This document shows positions 8,567 to 18,165 of a stretch of 64,000 nt of DNA, in pieces. Below the pieces are notes generated by a model. The model did no database searches and had not been told where the DNA came from. It saw nothing but the letters and a program-made list of their open reading frames with translations. Location: positions 682,001-746,000 of the forward strand of contig CAWGYT010000004.1 of NCBI GenBank assembly GCA_963826795.1, read 5' to 3'. This DNA comes from CAWGYT01 sp963826795. Lineage in GTDB: Bacteria > Planctomycetota > Planctomycetia > Pirellulales > Pirellulaceae. The position numbers and the translations under genes were made by a program. Within the stretch, counting starts at the first letter, position 1; each line of letters begins with the position of its first letter.

Positions 8567-9517
8567 TCAGGGCGTCGGCGCGCTCCCGGCCGCGAGAATC
8601 TGCTCGACGACGTCCTCGGCAGGTTGTTCCGCCGAGCGGGAAATCCAGCGGCATTCGCTGAGACTTCGGAACCAGGTGAGTTGGCGTTTGGCGAACTGCC
8701 GAGTGCGGGTCCGGGTGGCCTGCATGGCCTGTTCCCGCGAGAGATCGCCGGCCAGTTCGGCGATCGCTTCCTGGTATCCGACGGCCTGACGGGCGGTTCG
8801 GCTGAGCGTTCCGAAGCGTGCCAGCAGACCCCGGACCTCGTCGACCAGGCCCGCCTCGAACATCCGCGTCACCCGCTCATCGATTCGCTCATGCAGGACC
8901 GGACGTGGCCAGTCCAGGACGAAAACCCGGCAGGCATCCGCCGGCGACCCCTCGTCGAACTGGAGCTGAAGGTGGCTGATGGGCTGGCCGGTGGTTCGAT
9001 AGACCTCCAAGGCCCGCACGATTCGCCGAACGTCGTGGGGGTGGAGTTTGGCGGCCGAGAGCGGGTCCACCAGCTGCAGGCGGCGATGAAGGGCCTCGAT
9101 CCCCACGCGCTCGGCCTCCTGCGTCACCTCCCGCCGAAACGCCTCGTCGGCAGGTGGTCCTTCAAACATCCCGCGCAGCAGGGCTTTGAGGTAGAGCGGT
9201 GTTCCGCCCACGAACAGGACACCGCGTCCCCGGCCGCGAATCTCGCGGATCGTCTCGGCCGAGGCGGCCAGGTAGTCCGAGACGCTGAACAGTTCCGCCG
9301 GATCGCGGATGTCGACCAGATGGTGCGGAATCCGGGACTGGTCCTCGCGCGACGGTTTGGCGGTGCCGATGTCCATGCCTCGATAAATCGACATCGAGTC
9401 CATGGCGATGATCTCGGCGTCCAGTCGGGCGGCCAATTCCAGGCCGATCGCCGTCTTGCCACTCGCGGTCGGTCCGGTCAGGAACCAGCAGTCCAGGGCC
9501 CGAAAAGGCTCGTTCAT
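8567..9517 (-). CDS. miaA: tRNA dimethylallyltransferase
   Basis: MiaA transfers an isopentenyl group from DMAPP to A37 of tRNAs reading UNN codons. The P-loop GPTASGKTAIGLELA is near the N-terminus, followed by AEIIAMDSMSIYRGMDIGTA, and the conserved H-H-L-V-D-I segment (SRIPHHLVDIRDPAELFSV) is intact. FVGGTPLYLKALLRG and the C-terminal TRTRQFAKRQLTWFRS complete the family pattern. At 316 residues it has normal length. A 203-bp gap separates it from aspS on the same strand. Confidence 0.95.
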   Translation of the reverse strand: MNEPFRALDCWFLTGPTASGKTAIGLELAARLDAEIIAMDSMSIYRGMDIGTAKPSREDQSRIPHHLVDIRDPAELFSVSDYLAASAETIREIRGRGRGVLFVGGTPLYLKALLRGMFEGPPADEAFRREVTQEAERVGIEALHRRLQLVDPLSAAKLHPHDVRRIVRALEVYRTTGQPISHLQLQFDEGSPADACRVFVLDWPRPVLHERIDERVTRMFEAGLVDEVRGLLARFGTLSRTARQAVGYQEAIAELAGDLSREQAMQATRTRTRQFAKRQLTWFRSLSECRWISRSAEQPAEDVVEQILAAGSAPTP

Positions 9518-9670
9518 TGGGCTCGCATTACGCCATCAAGTAAGGGAAGGGGACGCGCTGTTCCCGAAGCGAGGCGGGTGATCTACGATAGAGGTCCGTC
9601 GGGTTGCTTCGGAGTTCGACGTGTGGATTGTGATGGTTGCGTGCAGGCTTGAGAAGAGGACGGGACGCGG

Positions 9671-10012
9671 ATGTCGCCACCCAGTGAAGTGTTTGAGCAG
9701 TTGATGGCCGTGATCGAACAACGTCGCGACTCGCCTCCCGCCCGTTCGTATACGACGTCGCTGCTGCAAGGCGGTGTCGAAAAGATCGGGCGCAAGATTC
9801 TGGAGGAGGCGGCCGAGGTCGTGGCGGCGGCGGGCGAGCCGGCGGGCGAGGCACAACGCGCCCAGGTCGTTTACGAGTCCGGAGATTTGCTGTACCACCT
9901 CTTCGTCCTGCTCGGCCACCAACGAATCCCGCTCGCCGAAGTCAGTGACGAACTGGCGCGGCGATTTGGCACGAGCGGCCTTGACGAGAAAGCGTCACGC
10001 ACCCCGCACTGA
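9671..10012 (+). CDS. hisE: Phosphoribosyl-ATP pyrophosphatase
   Basis: HisE hydrolyses PR-ATP to PR-AMP, the second step of histidine synthesis. The 113-residue protein carries the MazG-like HisE signature: RPARSYTTSLLQGG-type region, then KIGRKILEEAAEVVAAA with the metal-binding Glu residues, and YESGDLLYHLFVLLGHQ. It is a stand-alone HisE, not fused to HisI. hisG follows 141 bp downstream on the same strand, so the two probably form a small his cluster. Confidence 0.93.
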   Translation: MSPPSEVFEQLMAVIEQRRDSPPARSYTTSLLQGGVEKIGRKILEEAAEVVAAAGEPAGEAQRAQVVYESGDLLYHLFVLLGHQRIPLAEVSDELARRFGTSGLDEKASRTPH

Positions 10013-10091
10013 TCATCGACCCCCATGCAGGTCGATCCTGCGAGTGAAGCCCCGTGACGTTCCAGATCGCCGTGACATTCCCGCGCACGGT

Positions 10092-10139
10092 GAGAATCCA
10101 GACCACGGTGCGATTCCAGACCACGGTGCGATTCCAGAC
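10092..10139. repeat. Tandem repeat between hisE and hisG, 18-bp unit
   Basis: A unit close to GATTCCAGACCACGGTGC is repeated about 2.5 times directly upstream of hisG, with GAATCCAGACC at the left end. The array ends a few bases before the hisG start region, so it lies in the untranslated leader of hisG if the two genes are co-transcribed. A regulatory role is not shown. Confidence 0.6.
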
Positions 10140-10153
10140 CAAGGAAATAAGCT

Positions 10154-11014
10154 ATGCGGAATTTGCGCATCGGCGTGCCCAGCAAGGGACGCTTGAGCGA
10201 ACTGGCGGCCGAACTGTTGGCACAGGCGGGCTTGAGCTTCCGGCGTCAGGACCGAAGCCTCTTCGCACGCGTGCGAGAGGTCCCGATCGACATCACGTTC
10301 TTGCGAACCGACGATATCCCCGTGCTCTGTGCCGAGGGCGCGATTGACATGGGGATCACCGGCAGTGATCTCGTTTCCGAAAGTCAGGTCGAGGTCGAGA
10401 GCCGGCTGGAACTGGGCGTTGGAAAATGTCGACTCGCGATATGTGTCCCCGAGGACAGCGGAATTGAGCGGGTCGAACAACTGAGTGGTTCACGCGTCGC
10501 GACGACGTTTCCGCGGACCACCGAACAGTACCTGCGCGCTCACCGCACCGAAGTGCATCTTGTTCGACTCTCAGGCTCCGTGGAAATCATGGTGACGCTG
10601 GGCGTGGCCGATGCCATCGTGGATCTGGTCGAAACCGGCAGCACGCTGGCCGCGAACCGCCTCCGCGTGATCGACGAAATCGGTCACTATCAAACCGTCC
10701 TGATTCAGCACAAGTCGCAGCTGTGCGACGAGCACGCCGCCCTGGCCGCGCGTGTGGTGCGGCGACTGGAGGGAGTCGTGATCGCGCGTGCCTACTCGCT
10801 GCTCGAATACAATATTCCTCGCAGCCGTCTGGCAGAGGCAGAGCAGATCACTCCGGGGTTTAATTCGCCCACCGTCAACTCGCTGGAGAACGAGGCCTGG
10901 TGTGCGGTTCGCGTCATGGTCCGCCAGAAGGACGTGATCGATTGCATGGAGCGACTTGAGGCGATCGGCGCGTCCGCCATCCTCGAAACGAAAATCTCGA
11001 ATTGCCGGCTCTAG
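10154..11014 (+). CDS. hisG: ATP phosphoribosyltransferase, long form
   Basis: HisG makes PR-ATP from ATP and PRPP, the first and feedback-controlled step of histidine synthesis. The sequence starts MRNLRIGVPSKGRLSELAAE, has the phosphate-binding signature V-D-L-V-E-T-G-S-T-L near residue 155 and the ITGSDLV segment near residue 75. The length (286) and the C-terminal ACT-like regulatory part (SPTVNSLENEAWCAVRVMV) show the long form, which does not need HisZ. It follows hisE. Confidence 0.95.
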   Translation: MRNLRIGVPSKGRLSELAAELLAQAGLSFRRQDRSLFARVREVPIDITFLRTDDIPVLCAEGAIDMGITGSDLVSESQVEVESRLELGVGKCRLAICVPEDSGIERVEQLSGSRVATTFPRTTEQYLRAHRTEVHLVRLSGSVEIMVTLGVADAIVDLVETGSTLAANRLRVIDEIGHYQTVLIQHKSQLCDEHAALAARVVRRLEGVVIARAYSLLEYNIPRSRLAEAEQITPGFNSPTVNSLENEAWCAVRVMVRQKDVIDCMERLEAIGASAILETKISNCRL

Positions 11015-11032
11015 GATCTCGGACCCCGTCCA

Positions 11033-11926
11033 TCACTCGCTCGTCATGCCCACCGTTGGCGGCCGCTGTGCCAGCCGGTCGAGAGCCGCTTGGTGGATTT
11101 CACGCGTCAGATTGGCAAACTCCTCCCGGACTTGCGGCTGGACGTTGTCCAGCCGCCGCGCCAGTCGCTGCATCCCCGGGCCGTTCTCTTCGCTCGTCCG
11201 TGAAATCCGCTCCAGGAATTGAGTCGACTGAACAAAATTCAGATCGGCGGACTTGCCGAGCAGCGGGTGAAGCGTTCGCGTGACCGCCTCCACCGCCATG
11301 TTGTCGACCTGCAAGAAGACGTCCATCCGATTGGTGACCTGCCACCGCGCGTCGTCCTTCTGTTCGTAGTTCGACTTGAGCAGCAGGACGCAGCGACCCT
11401 TCAGCGTTTGACGAAACAGAGGACCCTCGTACTGACCCTCGCAATACAAAAGATGCGTGTTGTGATCGCCGTAAACGAGCTCGACTTTCGTCACTGTCCC
11501 GACGCCGTCGTCGGCGTTCATCACAAAGGGGCTGATCCGCTCCGCGTCGACTTTCGTGATTCCCATCAATTGCCAGATGTTGACGACCACTTCCGGATAC
11601 CGGACAAGAAAACGATATATCTGAGGGTCGCAATCGACCACATTGACCGGCATCCGCCGGAACAGACTCGGCTTGATAACCACACTCTCAATTCGCTTGC
11701 GCGCGTCGGGTGTAAGCTGATCAAGCGGCAGCTCTTGCAATGCCTGCTCGCGATCATCGCGGCTGGTGGAGGCTTTCGTCACCGTCGCGGCTGAGAGAGC
11801 CGCTGGCAAAATGAACAGCAACACGACCGCCCACCGACCGGGCCGTCCGGACGCGACTGGCGGTGTCTTGCCTAAGCCCAGGCGGACCTGGATCGCCGCT
11901 CCTTGCGAGCTAACACGTCGTCCCAT
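11033..11926 (-). CDS. Exported protein of unknown function (planctomycete-type)
   Basis: A 297-residue protein with a hydrophobic N-terminal segment (AVVLLFILPAALSAATV about residues 32-50) that looks like a signal peptide or anchor. The mature part is rich in beta-strand-like stretches, including NVVDCDPQIYRFLVRYPEVV, and VELVYGDHNTHLLYCEG, and ends in a helical QVREEFANLTREIHQAALD. I do not recognise a named domain. It is convergent with hisG, with 18 bp between the stop codons. Confidence 0.6.
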   Translation of the reverse strand: MGRRVSSQGAAIQVRLGLGKTPPVASGRPGRWAVVLLFILPAALSAATVTKASTSRDDREQALQELPLDQLTPDARKRIESVVIKPSLFRRMPVNVVDCDPQIYRFLVRYPEVVVNIWQLMGITKVDAERISPFVMNADDGVGTVTKVELVYGDHNTHLLYCEGQYEGPLFRQTLKGRCVLLLKSNYEQKDDARWQVTNRMDVFLQVDNMAVEAVTRTLHPLLGKSADLNFVQSTQFLERISRTSEENGPGMQRLARRLDNVQPQVREEFANLTREIHQAALDRLAQRPPTVGMTSE

Positions 11927-12076
11927 AACGTCCCCCCCACTTAGCTACCAGACGAGGACCGTGGCCAAGTTTGCCGGTCCTACTGGTAATTCGGTTCAGG
12001 GATGGCTAAGGGGACAGTTTAATTTTTGACTCTCGGTGAGCGTCGGCCGATCCGCTTTCGGGAAGCTCGATCGACG

Positions 12077-13593
12077 TCAATAGCGCATCCGGGTCGACGG
12101 CTGCGGCTGCTCGAGCAGGACCACGCGCTCGGCCAACAGATGCTGCGCGTCACGCGGCGTGCGTTGCGTGAGACGACCGACAATGCCCACGCGCCGGCGC
12201 TGGTACCGATGCAGGTTCATGCCGGGGCTCGGCGTGACAAAGGAAACGATTCGACCGTCGGCGTCCGTCAGCGCGAACCGCGGGATGTCTTGTCGCGAAG
12301 TGATCACGGGCACCAGCCAGCCCATTCCGGTGTAATTGGAAGCGACGGCGGGTGTCATCTGAGGTGGCGCAGGCGGCGCCAGCATCAGGGCCCCAGAGTC
12401 TTCCGTTTCGACACTCGGTCCAGCGGCCACGATTTGCGACAAGGAGATTGGATCGCCCAGGTTTTCCTCCGAGGCGCTGGCCAGGTCGTAATGGCGTTGC
12501 TGAAGCACGATGAACTGGTCGATGCGCTGGGCCAGCGTCTTGGCTTGTCGATAAGCGGTTGCGTCTTGCGTCGCCGCCAGAATTTGCGCAGTTCGGTCGC
12601 GCACTTCGGTCAAATCCCAGACCTCGATGGGGCGCGTCACGATGCGCGACAAAGTCAACTCCAGGTCGGCCAGCCGCTGCGAAGGCGCCGGCAACGAACT
12701 CGCCTCCGTTTCAAGGGCGGGTTGCGGGTCGGAGGCCGTCTGGCGGGATGAAACGACCGTCCAGGTTCCCTCGGGCGAGTCGACCGCCGCGGGTCGACTG
12801 GCGGGCGAGGTGCCCTCTTCACTGGCAGAGGATTCGTAGGAAACCGTCTGCACCGCCGAGCTTGGACTCGGCGCGGGGATCGGCTCGGTCACCATCTGGC
12901 CCTGCAAGCTGCGTAGCGGCTTGAGCGGCAACGAGGTCTTCGCCGTGGCCTCGACCGGACCGGCTTCCTCCGAAGCGTCGTCGTCGACCTGATTCGTGGC
13001 AACCGCCGGCTGCTCGGCGTGGGGTTGGGGCGTGGATGTCATCGGAAGTACCGGACTCGCGGTGGGTGTCGGGCTGGCGTTGGGCGTCACCGGAAGCCCT
13101 GCTGGCGGCGTGAAGGCCAGGTCCTGTTGGCGAATCCAGCGAAATTCACCGGCGGGGGCGCGACCTTGTACCATCGCTTGCCGCTCGAGCCCAATTGGAT
13201 TGGATTGCCGAGCGTTTGCAGCGGCTCGCCCAACTCAAGCGTGATGTAGGCGACGTTGGACTTGGAGCTCAAACGCGACCCGACGCGTGTCGTCACGCCG
13301 GTCGCGATCGTTTTCACGATCCTCGGAATTCCCGTCGGTCGGACGCTATCGAAGGGAACGTAGCTGAAGCTACCCTCGGGAGGTCGAATGGAGCACCATC
13401 CTTGCGGAGTGATGCGATAGACCTCGACTTCTGTCCCCTCGGCCAGTCGCTCGGTTTCATAGAACTCGGATCCCGGGCCGCTGCGCACGGCTGCTTGCGA
13501 AACCTGAACGACAGCCGGTTGCGGTACGTCATCAGCGAGTACGTGGGCCTGGAGCGACAGGCAGGCCAGGAGCTGGATGGCACAACTGCGCAT
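12077..13593 (-). CDS. SH3-domain exported protein (one frameshift in this sequence)
   Basis: The N-terminal part has a signal peptide (CAIQLLACLSLQAHVLA) and two SH3-like stretches: VVQVSQAAVRSGPGSEFYET and TRVGSRLSSKSNVAYITLE, typical of bacterial SH3b domains that bind peptidoglycan or ligands. The reading continues in another frame from about 13155, where a C run seems one base short (WYKVAPP then AGEFRWIRQQDLAFTPP). The second half is Pro/Thr/Ser-rich and low in complexity until a helical region, LADLELTLSRIVTRPIEVWD, and a final domain of about 70 residues (NYTGMGWLVPVITSRQDIPR). About 505 residues when restored. The role is unknown. Confidence 0.65.
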
Positions 13594-14005
13594 GCTTGAA
13601 CTCGTTTTGTTTTCAGGAGGCCGTGGAAACCGTTCGGTGCTGAGATCAGCAGCGAGGCGAAACGCGGGGCGTATTTAGACGATCCGATCACCGCGATCAA
13701 GTGCAATCATCCGACCCTGAATGCTACGACGATGCGCTGATACCAACGGTCTGACATCATGCACACCCGCGTCGCTGGTGATGCTGCTGGCAGCGACCTA
13801 AGCGAGCGACGTTTTGCGCTTGGTTGGATTGCAGCGATCTGGCTGACCACCATTTGAACTTGAGCTCGCGAAGTTCCGGATCCGACCCAACACGGGTGTT
13901 GGAGACCGGCTGCTTTGGTCGATACCCCGTCTTGTAGTAACGCTGGGCGTTCAACGATGGAATCGCGGGAGCTTCACCCGCGTCGTGTTCAGGAGGTGAC
14001 TCGCA
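13594..14005. other. Intergenic region with a strong ribosome-binding site at its right end
   Basis: No convincing gene is seen in these 410 bases; a 65-codon minus-strand frame at 13757-13954 has no start context or family likeness. The stretch separates the divergent SH3-protein gene and the small protein gene, so promoters for both are expected here. The sequence CAGGAGGTGA at 13990-13999, 6 bases before the GTG at 14006, is a near-perfect Shine-Dalgarno sequence. Confidence 0.5.
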
Positions 14006-14254
14006 GTGTCCGAAGATATCAATGTCGTCGCTCTTATTAAGGGATCCGAGCGTTACATCTTCCTGTACGACGACGAGAATCGATCGCGAACCCTGCGAGT
14101 TCTCGGGCGCTACGCCTCAAGCCCTGAGCTGAGCTTTAGCTGGTATGATGCGGCCGTGCTCAGCCAGAAGATTCGACGACAGGCTCGTGATTCGAACCCG
14201 GTCCACAATCGAGTCTTCGTGCCCGGCAAACGCGACGAGACCAACAACAGCTAG
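14006..14254 (+). CDS. Small conserved protein of unknown function
   Basis: An 82-residue protein starting with GTG at 14006, chosen because AGGAGGTGA lies just upstream. The sequence is well-behaved and non-repetitive, for example ERYIFLYDDENRSRTLRVLG and SWYDAAVLSQKIRRQ, with no signal peptide or membrane segment. I believe similar small proteins occur in other planctomycetes, but have no database support. It lies 210 bp upstream of the Xer recombinase gene with a repeat-like stretch in between. The function is unknown. Confidence 0.6.
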   Translation: MSEDINVVALIKGSERYIFLYDDENRSRTLRVLGRYASSPELSFSWYDAAVLSQKIRRQARDSNPVHNRVFVPGKRDETNNS

Positions 14255-14300
14255 TGCTGTGTGACAGCTTGATCTTGGGGTGCGTGGGGACCTGACCCCT
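14253..14300. repeat. Partial copy of the 5.5-kb inverted-repeat element
   Basis: TAGTGCTGTGTGACAGCTTG here resembles the outer end of the element at 5539-5690 (GTGCTTTGTCACAGCTTGAT read from its right side), and both continue with GGGGTGC followed by a G/T-rich stretch. GACCTGACCCCTTTT follows at about 14290, a motif that also appears at 49880 and 55440-55515. Only one end is recognisable. Confidence 0.5.
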
Positions 14301-14464
14301 TTTCCCAACCCGGTCGCGGCGCGGTGGAAAGTTGCGAAGGCTGCCAGGCTCAGCACTCGGATTGGTCCCCGAAGCGTGCGGACCCCGTCCGGACAAAACT
14401 GACGGTTGGCAAACCGACTTACCCTGCTCCAAAGGGTCAACCCCCTTTTGAGACGAAGCGCAGC

Positions 14465-15451
14465 ATGAGAACCGCGGTCGATCGCTTTCTTCGCTACCTG
14501 GTTGTCGAGCGGAACGCGTCTGCCCTGACAATCAAAAGCTACCGCGAGGACTTGACGGCACTGCTGGACTACCTGGAACTGGACGACGGGCAGCATCCCG
14601 AGTTGGCGTCGCTGTCACCGGTGCACTTGCGACAGTACGTTGCGGCATTGCACGACGCCGATTATGCGAAAGCCTCCATCGCCCGACGCCTCGCCTCGCT
14701 GCGCAGCTTTTTTCGCTTCGCCCAGCGCGAAGGGCTGGTTGAGCAAAACCCGGCGAAACCGCTCCGAAATCCCCGCACCGGCCGCCACCTCCCGCATTTT
14801 CTCAGCAGCGAGGAGATTCAGCAGTTGCTCAGCGCGCCGCCTGCCTCCGAATACCTCGGGCGACGCGACCGTGCCATTCTGGAAACGATGTATTCTGCCG
14901 GACTGCGTGTCAGCGAGACGGTTGGCCTGAACGACGAGGACCTCGATCTCGTCGAAGGCGTCGCTCGCATCCGAGGCAAGGGGCGTCGCGAGCGACTGGC
15001 GCCGGTGGGCTCGTACGCTCGTCGTGCGCTGCGGGCGTGGTGCGATGTCCGTCAATTGGCGGCTGAGCCAACTCCGGGGCCGCGCTCGCCCGTCTTTGTC
15101 AACAAGTTTGGCAAACGCTTGACGACGCGGAGCGTTGCCCGAATGCTCGAAAAATACCTTAAGCAAACGGGCCTCGACCTGCGCACTTCCCCGCACACGC
15201 TGCGGCACAGCTTTGCCACGCATCTGCTCAACCACGGAGCGGATATCCGAAGTGTGCAAGAGATGCTGGGGCACAAGAGTCTGCAGACCACACAGATCTA
15301 CACTCATGTCAACACGGCCGGGTTGCGTACGGCGTACGAGAAAGCTCATCCTCGTGCCGCGGCACCGCCGTCGCCGGATTCCAAGCCTGCAGGGCCGAAG
15401 GATCGGCAGCGCTCACCAGACGCCGCGAAGAAAGGCGGATTTTCGACCTGA
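14465..15451 (+). CDS. xerC: Xer-type tyrosine recombinase
   Basis: A 328-residue recombinase of the XerC/XerD family, which resolves chromosome dimers at dif. The start at 14465 gives the usual N-terminal SAM-like domain (FLRYLVVERNASALTIKSY); upstream in-frame codons lie in repeat-like DNA. All catalytic residues are visible: Arg148 (SAGLRVSE), Lys172 (IRGKGRRER), His244 and Arg247 (HTLRHSFATH), His270 (LGHKSLQTTQ) and Tyr279 (QIYTHV). XerC versus XerD cannot be told with certainty. A Lys/Pro-rich tail of about 35 residues extends past the usual end. Confidence 0.88.
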   Translation: MRTAVDRFLRYLVVERNASALTIKSYREDLTALLDYLELDDGQHPELASLSPVHLRQYVAALHDADYAKASIARRLASLRSFFRFAQREGLVEQNPAKPLRNPRTGRHLPHFLSSEEIQQLLSAPPASEYLGRRDRAILETMYSAGLRVSETVGLNDEDLDLVEGVARIRGKGRRERLAPVGSYARRALRAWCDVRQLAAEPTPGPRSPVFVNKFGKRLTTRSVARMLEKYLKQTGLDLRTSPHTLRHSFATHLLNHGADIRSVQEMLGHKSLQTTQIYTHVNTAGLRTAYEKAHPRAAAPPSPDSKPAGPKDRQRSPDAAKKGGFST

Positions 15452-15578
15452 AACAGGCCGCGCGCCTCACAGGCCGCTGCTCAAGCCCCAAGAGTTGAGA
15501 TGGTCGGGGGCCCGCCTGAGGGCCTCTGCTTGGCGTCTTGCGGGCCGCTCCGCCTGTTCGAATTGGCGAACGAGCGAA

Positions 15579-16217
15579 TTAGCTTTCGACCATTTTCCGG
15601 CGAACCGCCCACACCGCGGCTTGAGTGCGATCGGTCGCGTCGATTTTGCGGAGAATGTTCTGGACATGCTCCTTGACCGTCTCGACGCTGATTTTCAGCG
15701 AGAGGCCGATTTCGTGATTGCTGAGACCCAGCGCGATGTGGCGCAGAACCTGCGTCTCTCGGTTCGTCAAAGGCAGCCCCGCATCGGTCTCGTCCCGCCG
15801 CTTGGACATTAATCTGCGAATTCGCCCAAACAACTGCTCCTCCGGTACCGCCTCGCCTGATACGGCCCGGTCAATCGCCTCGAGCAGATCCTCTCGCGAG
15901 CTGCCCTTGAGCAGGTAGTCGTCGGCCCCAAGGGCCACGGACCGAGCGACGTAGGTCGGATTGTCGTAAGTCGAGAGCATGATGATCTTGGTTCGCAGCG
16001 GCTGTTTCCGCAGCTTCGCCAGGGCATCGAGTCCCCCTGTGGCTCCCATCCGCACGTCAAGTAGGAGCACATCGGGCTGGTGGGTTAAGGTCGTTTCGAC
16101 CGCCTCCTCGCCCGACTCGGCCTGGGCGACGACGACCACGTCCGAGTTCTCCAAGAGGCTCAAGATTCCCTGCCGGACGACGGCATGGTCGTCCGCGATC
16201 ACAACTGACGTGGACAT
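15579..16217 (-). CDS. NarL/FixJ-family response regulator
   Basis: A 212-residue protein with an N-terminal receiver domain (VVIADDHAVVRQGILSLLE; phosphoacceptor Asp in DVLLLDVRMGATGG, about residue 55; Lys in LKGSSREDLLEAI) and a C-terminal LuxR-type helix-turn-helix (LTNRETQVLRHIALGLSNHE and SVETVKEHVQNILRKI). It will activate or repress transcription when phosphorylated. No sensor kinase lies beside it. It is divergent from the NtrC-type regulator at 16653, with 435 bp in between. Confidence 0.9.
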   Translation of the reverse strand: MSTSVVIADDHAVVRQGILSLLENSDVVVVAQAESGEEAVETTLTHQPDVLLLDVRMGATGGLDALAKLRKQPLRTKIIMLSTYDNPTYVARSVALGADDYLLKGSSREDLLEAIDRAVSGEAVPEEQLFGRIRRLMSKRRDETDAGLPLTNRETQVLRHIALGLSNHEIGLSLKISVETVKEHVQNILRKIDATDRTQAAVWAVRRKMVES

Positions 16218-16652
16218 TCAGATGAGTCCTTAAAAGACGGAGGGGGCCGATTTGGCTACCATCAATTCTAGGGGATAACCCCCTCCGGAGGAGAGACAAA
16301 AAACACTCTTTTTCAGGTTGCACGAAGGGCAGCGGATGCTTCCCGAATCCTAATCGTTCTCATTGTTACGACAGTCTCCATCATTGCTATGGAGCGGTTT
16401 ACCCCAATTCGAGCAATGTTTGGTCCGTCAAATGAGGTCGCTTGACCATGGATCGGCAGTTGGGCGGCGTTTTGACTGTGGATTTTTGGTGACGTAAATA
16501 ACTGACAACACAATCGGTGGACTTATGTGTCCTGCGGTCAACGTACACTCCAGGGCGGCAAGGACGCTTCGGTCGAATTTTCCAGACTTTCTACTTCTCC
16601 GACTCGTCTTTCTTGGCACGCAAATCGGTAACGCCGAACAGAGCCCTCACTT
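16218..16652. other. Divergent promoter region between two response-regulator genes
   Basis: This is a relatively A/T-rich gap of 435 bp between divergent regulators. I see no gene. CCCCCTCCGGAGGAGAG at 16279-16296 includes a short palindrome close to the minus-strand gene. TTGGCACGCAAATCGG near 16613 shows the TGGCACG half of a sigma-54 promoter but not the -12 half, so it is not called. Confidence 0.4.
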
Positions 16653-18037
16653 ATGAACGACGCTGCAATCCTCTTGGTCGACGACGACCGACAAGTGCTC
16701 GATTCCATGTCTGCCTGGCTACGCGAACAAGGGTACGCGGTCCAGACGGCCGCGAGTTGCGCGAGGGCATCGAGCAGGTCGATCGACAGGCGTTCGACCT
16801 GGTGCTGGCGGATATTCGGCTTCGAGACGGGGATGGATTTGATCTTTTGCAGCACTGTTGCCGGACAAGGCCTCAGACATCCGTGATTCTCTTGACGGGA
16901 TACGGGACGGTTGAAGTCGGCATCGAGGCCTTGAGGGCAGGTGCTTTTGATCTGTTAACTAAGCCACTTCTGGATCAGGAATTGGAAATGGCGATCGACC
17001 GCGCGCTGACCCAACGGCGGGTGGTCGAGGAAAACCGGAACCTCAAGCAGCAGCTGGAAAATCGCTTTGGACTTGAGAACATTGTCGGCCACGACCACCG
17101 CATGAAGCGGATCTTCGAGATGATTGACAGCGTGGCCGATACGCGAGCCACCATCTTAATTTCCGGCGAGAGCGGGACAGGCAAGTCGATGATCGCGCGG
17201 GCGATCCATCGCCGCAGCGAGCGGCGTGACAAATCGTTTGTGGAAGTGGCCTGCGGGGCGCTGCCGGAAACCTTGTTGGAAAGCGAACTATTCGGACACG
17301 TGGCCGGAGCCTTTACGGGAGCCACGGGGAACAAGGTCGGCAAGTTCACGCTGGCCGACGGGGGCACGATTTTTCTGGATGAGATCGGGACGGCCTCCAC
17401 GGGGATGCAGGTCAAGCTGTTGCGAGTCCTGCAAGAGCTTGAATTCGAACCGGTCGGCGGAACCGAAACGAAGCATGTCGACGCGCGCGTGATTTTGGCG
17501 ACCAACGAAGACCTCTCGCGCGCCGTTGAAGAGGGCCGATTTCGCCAGGACCTGTATTATCGAGTCAATGTCATCAACATCGAACTGCCGGCCTTGCGGG
17601 AACGACCTGCGGACGTGCCCTTGCTGGCGCAGCACTTTTTGCAAGAGGTCTGCGAAGAGGTCGGAAAGTCGGTCGAGGGTTTCACGCCGGAGGCGATCGC
17701 TGCGATGCAACGGTATGGCTGGCCTGGCAACGTGCGCGAGCTGCAGAATGTGGTGGAGCGGGCGGTGTTGCTTGGCCGCGGTCGCTCAGTCGGCGTCGAA
17801 GATCTGGCCTCCAACATTCGCTCGGTACCGACGTCTTCGATCCCGACGGCGGCCGGCCGGTCGCTGAAGGATGCCCTCGCGGGTCCCGAACGGCAGATCA
17901 TTCTGGAGGTTCTGGAAGGCAACAACTGGAATCGCAACGCGACGGCCGAAGCGCTGGGCATCAACCGCACGACGCTCTACAAGAAGATGAAGCGGCTCGG
18001 GCTCGAAGACCCAATCCCCTCGCGCGCAGCGTTCTAA
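16653..18037 (+). CDS. NtrC-family sigma-54-dependent response regulator (one frameshift)
   Basis: The order is receiver (AAILLVDDDRQVLDSM; phosphoacceptor in LVLADIRLRDGDGFDLL), AAA+ sigma-54 activation domain (Walker A GESGTGKS, sigma-54-contact loop GAFTGA, Walker B GGTIFLDEIG, arginine finger region) and a Fis-type helix-turn-helix (RNATAEALGINRTTLYKKM). It drives sigma-54 promoters by ATP hydrolysis. The receiver is split: the frame of the ATG at 16653 runs to about 16750, then continues in another frame, with a few residues possibly missing. The C-terminal end is normal. A sequence error is likely because all motifs survive. Confidence 0.85.
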
Positions 18038-18165
18038 TCAGCTGGTGATGATGCCGCGGGTCTGCCACTCTCTAGCGGGCCTGGCTCCTTGACCCTCTCG
18101 CGAGGGCAGTTCTATAATCCGACCTTTTCCTGCGGATCCTCTCTCCACCCAGGATGGCCGAAGTC

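Noticed and set aside
13757..13954. A 65-codon minus-strand gene
   Set aside because: No ribosome-binding site, no homology that I recognise, composition like non-coding DNA.
14170..14220. tRNA T-arm (GATTCGAACCCGGTCC)
   Set aside because: The stem does not pair, no acceptor or anticodon arm is found on either strand, and the bases are codons of the small protein at 14006-14254.
16610..16635. Sigma-54 promoter before the NtrC-type regulator
   Set aside because: TTGGCACG is present but the TTGC half at the right spacing is missing.
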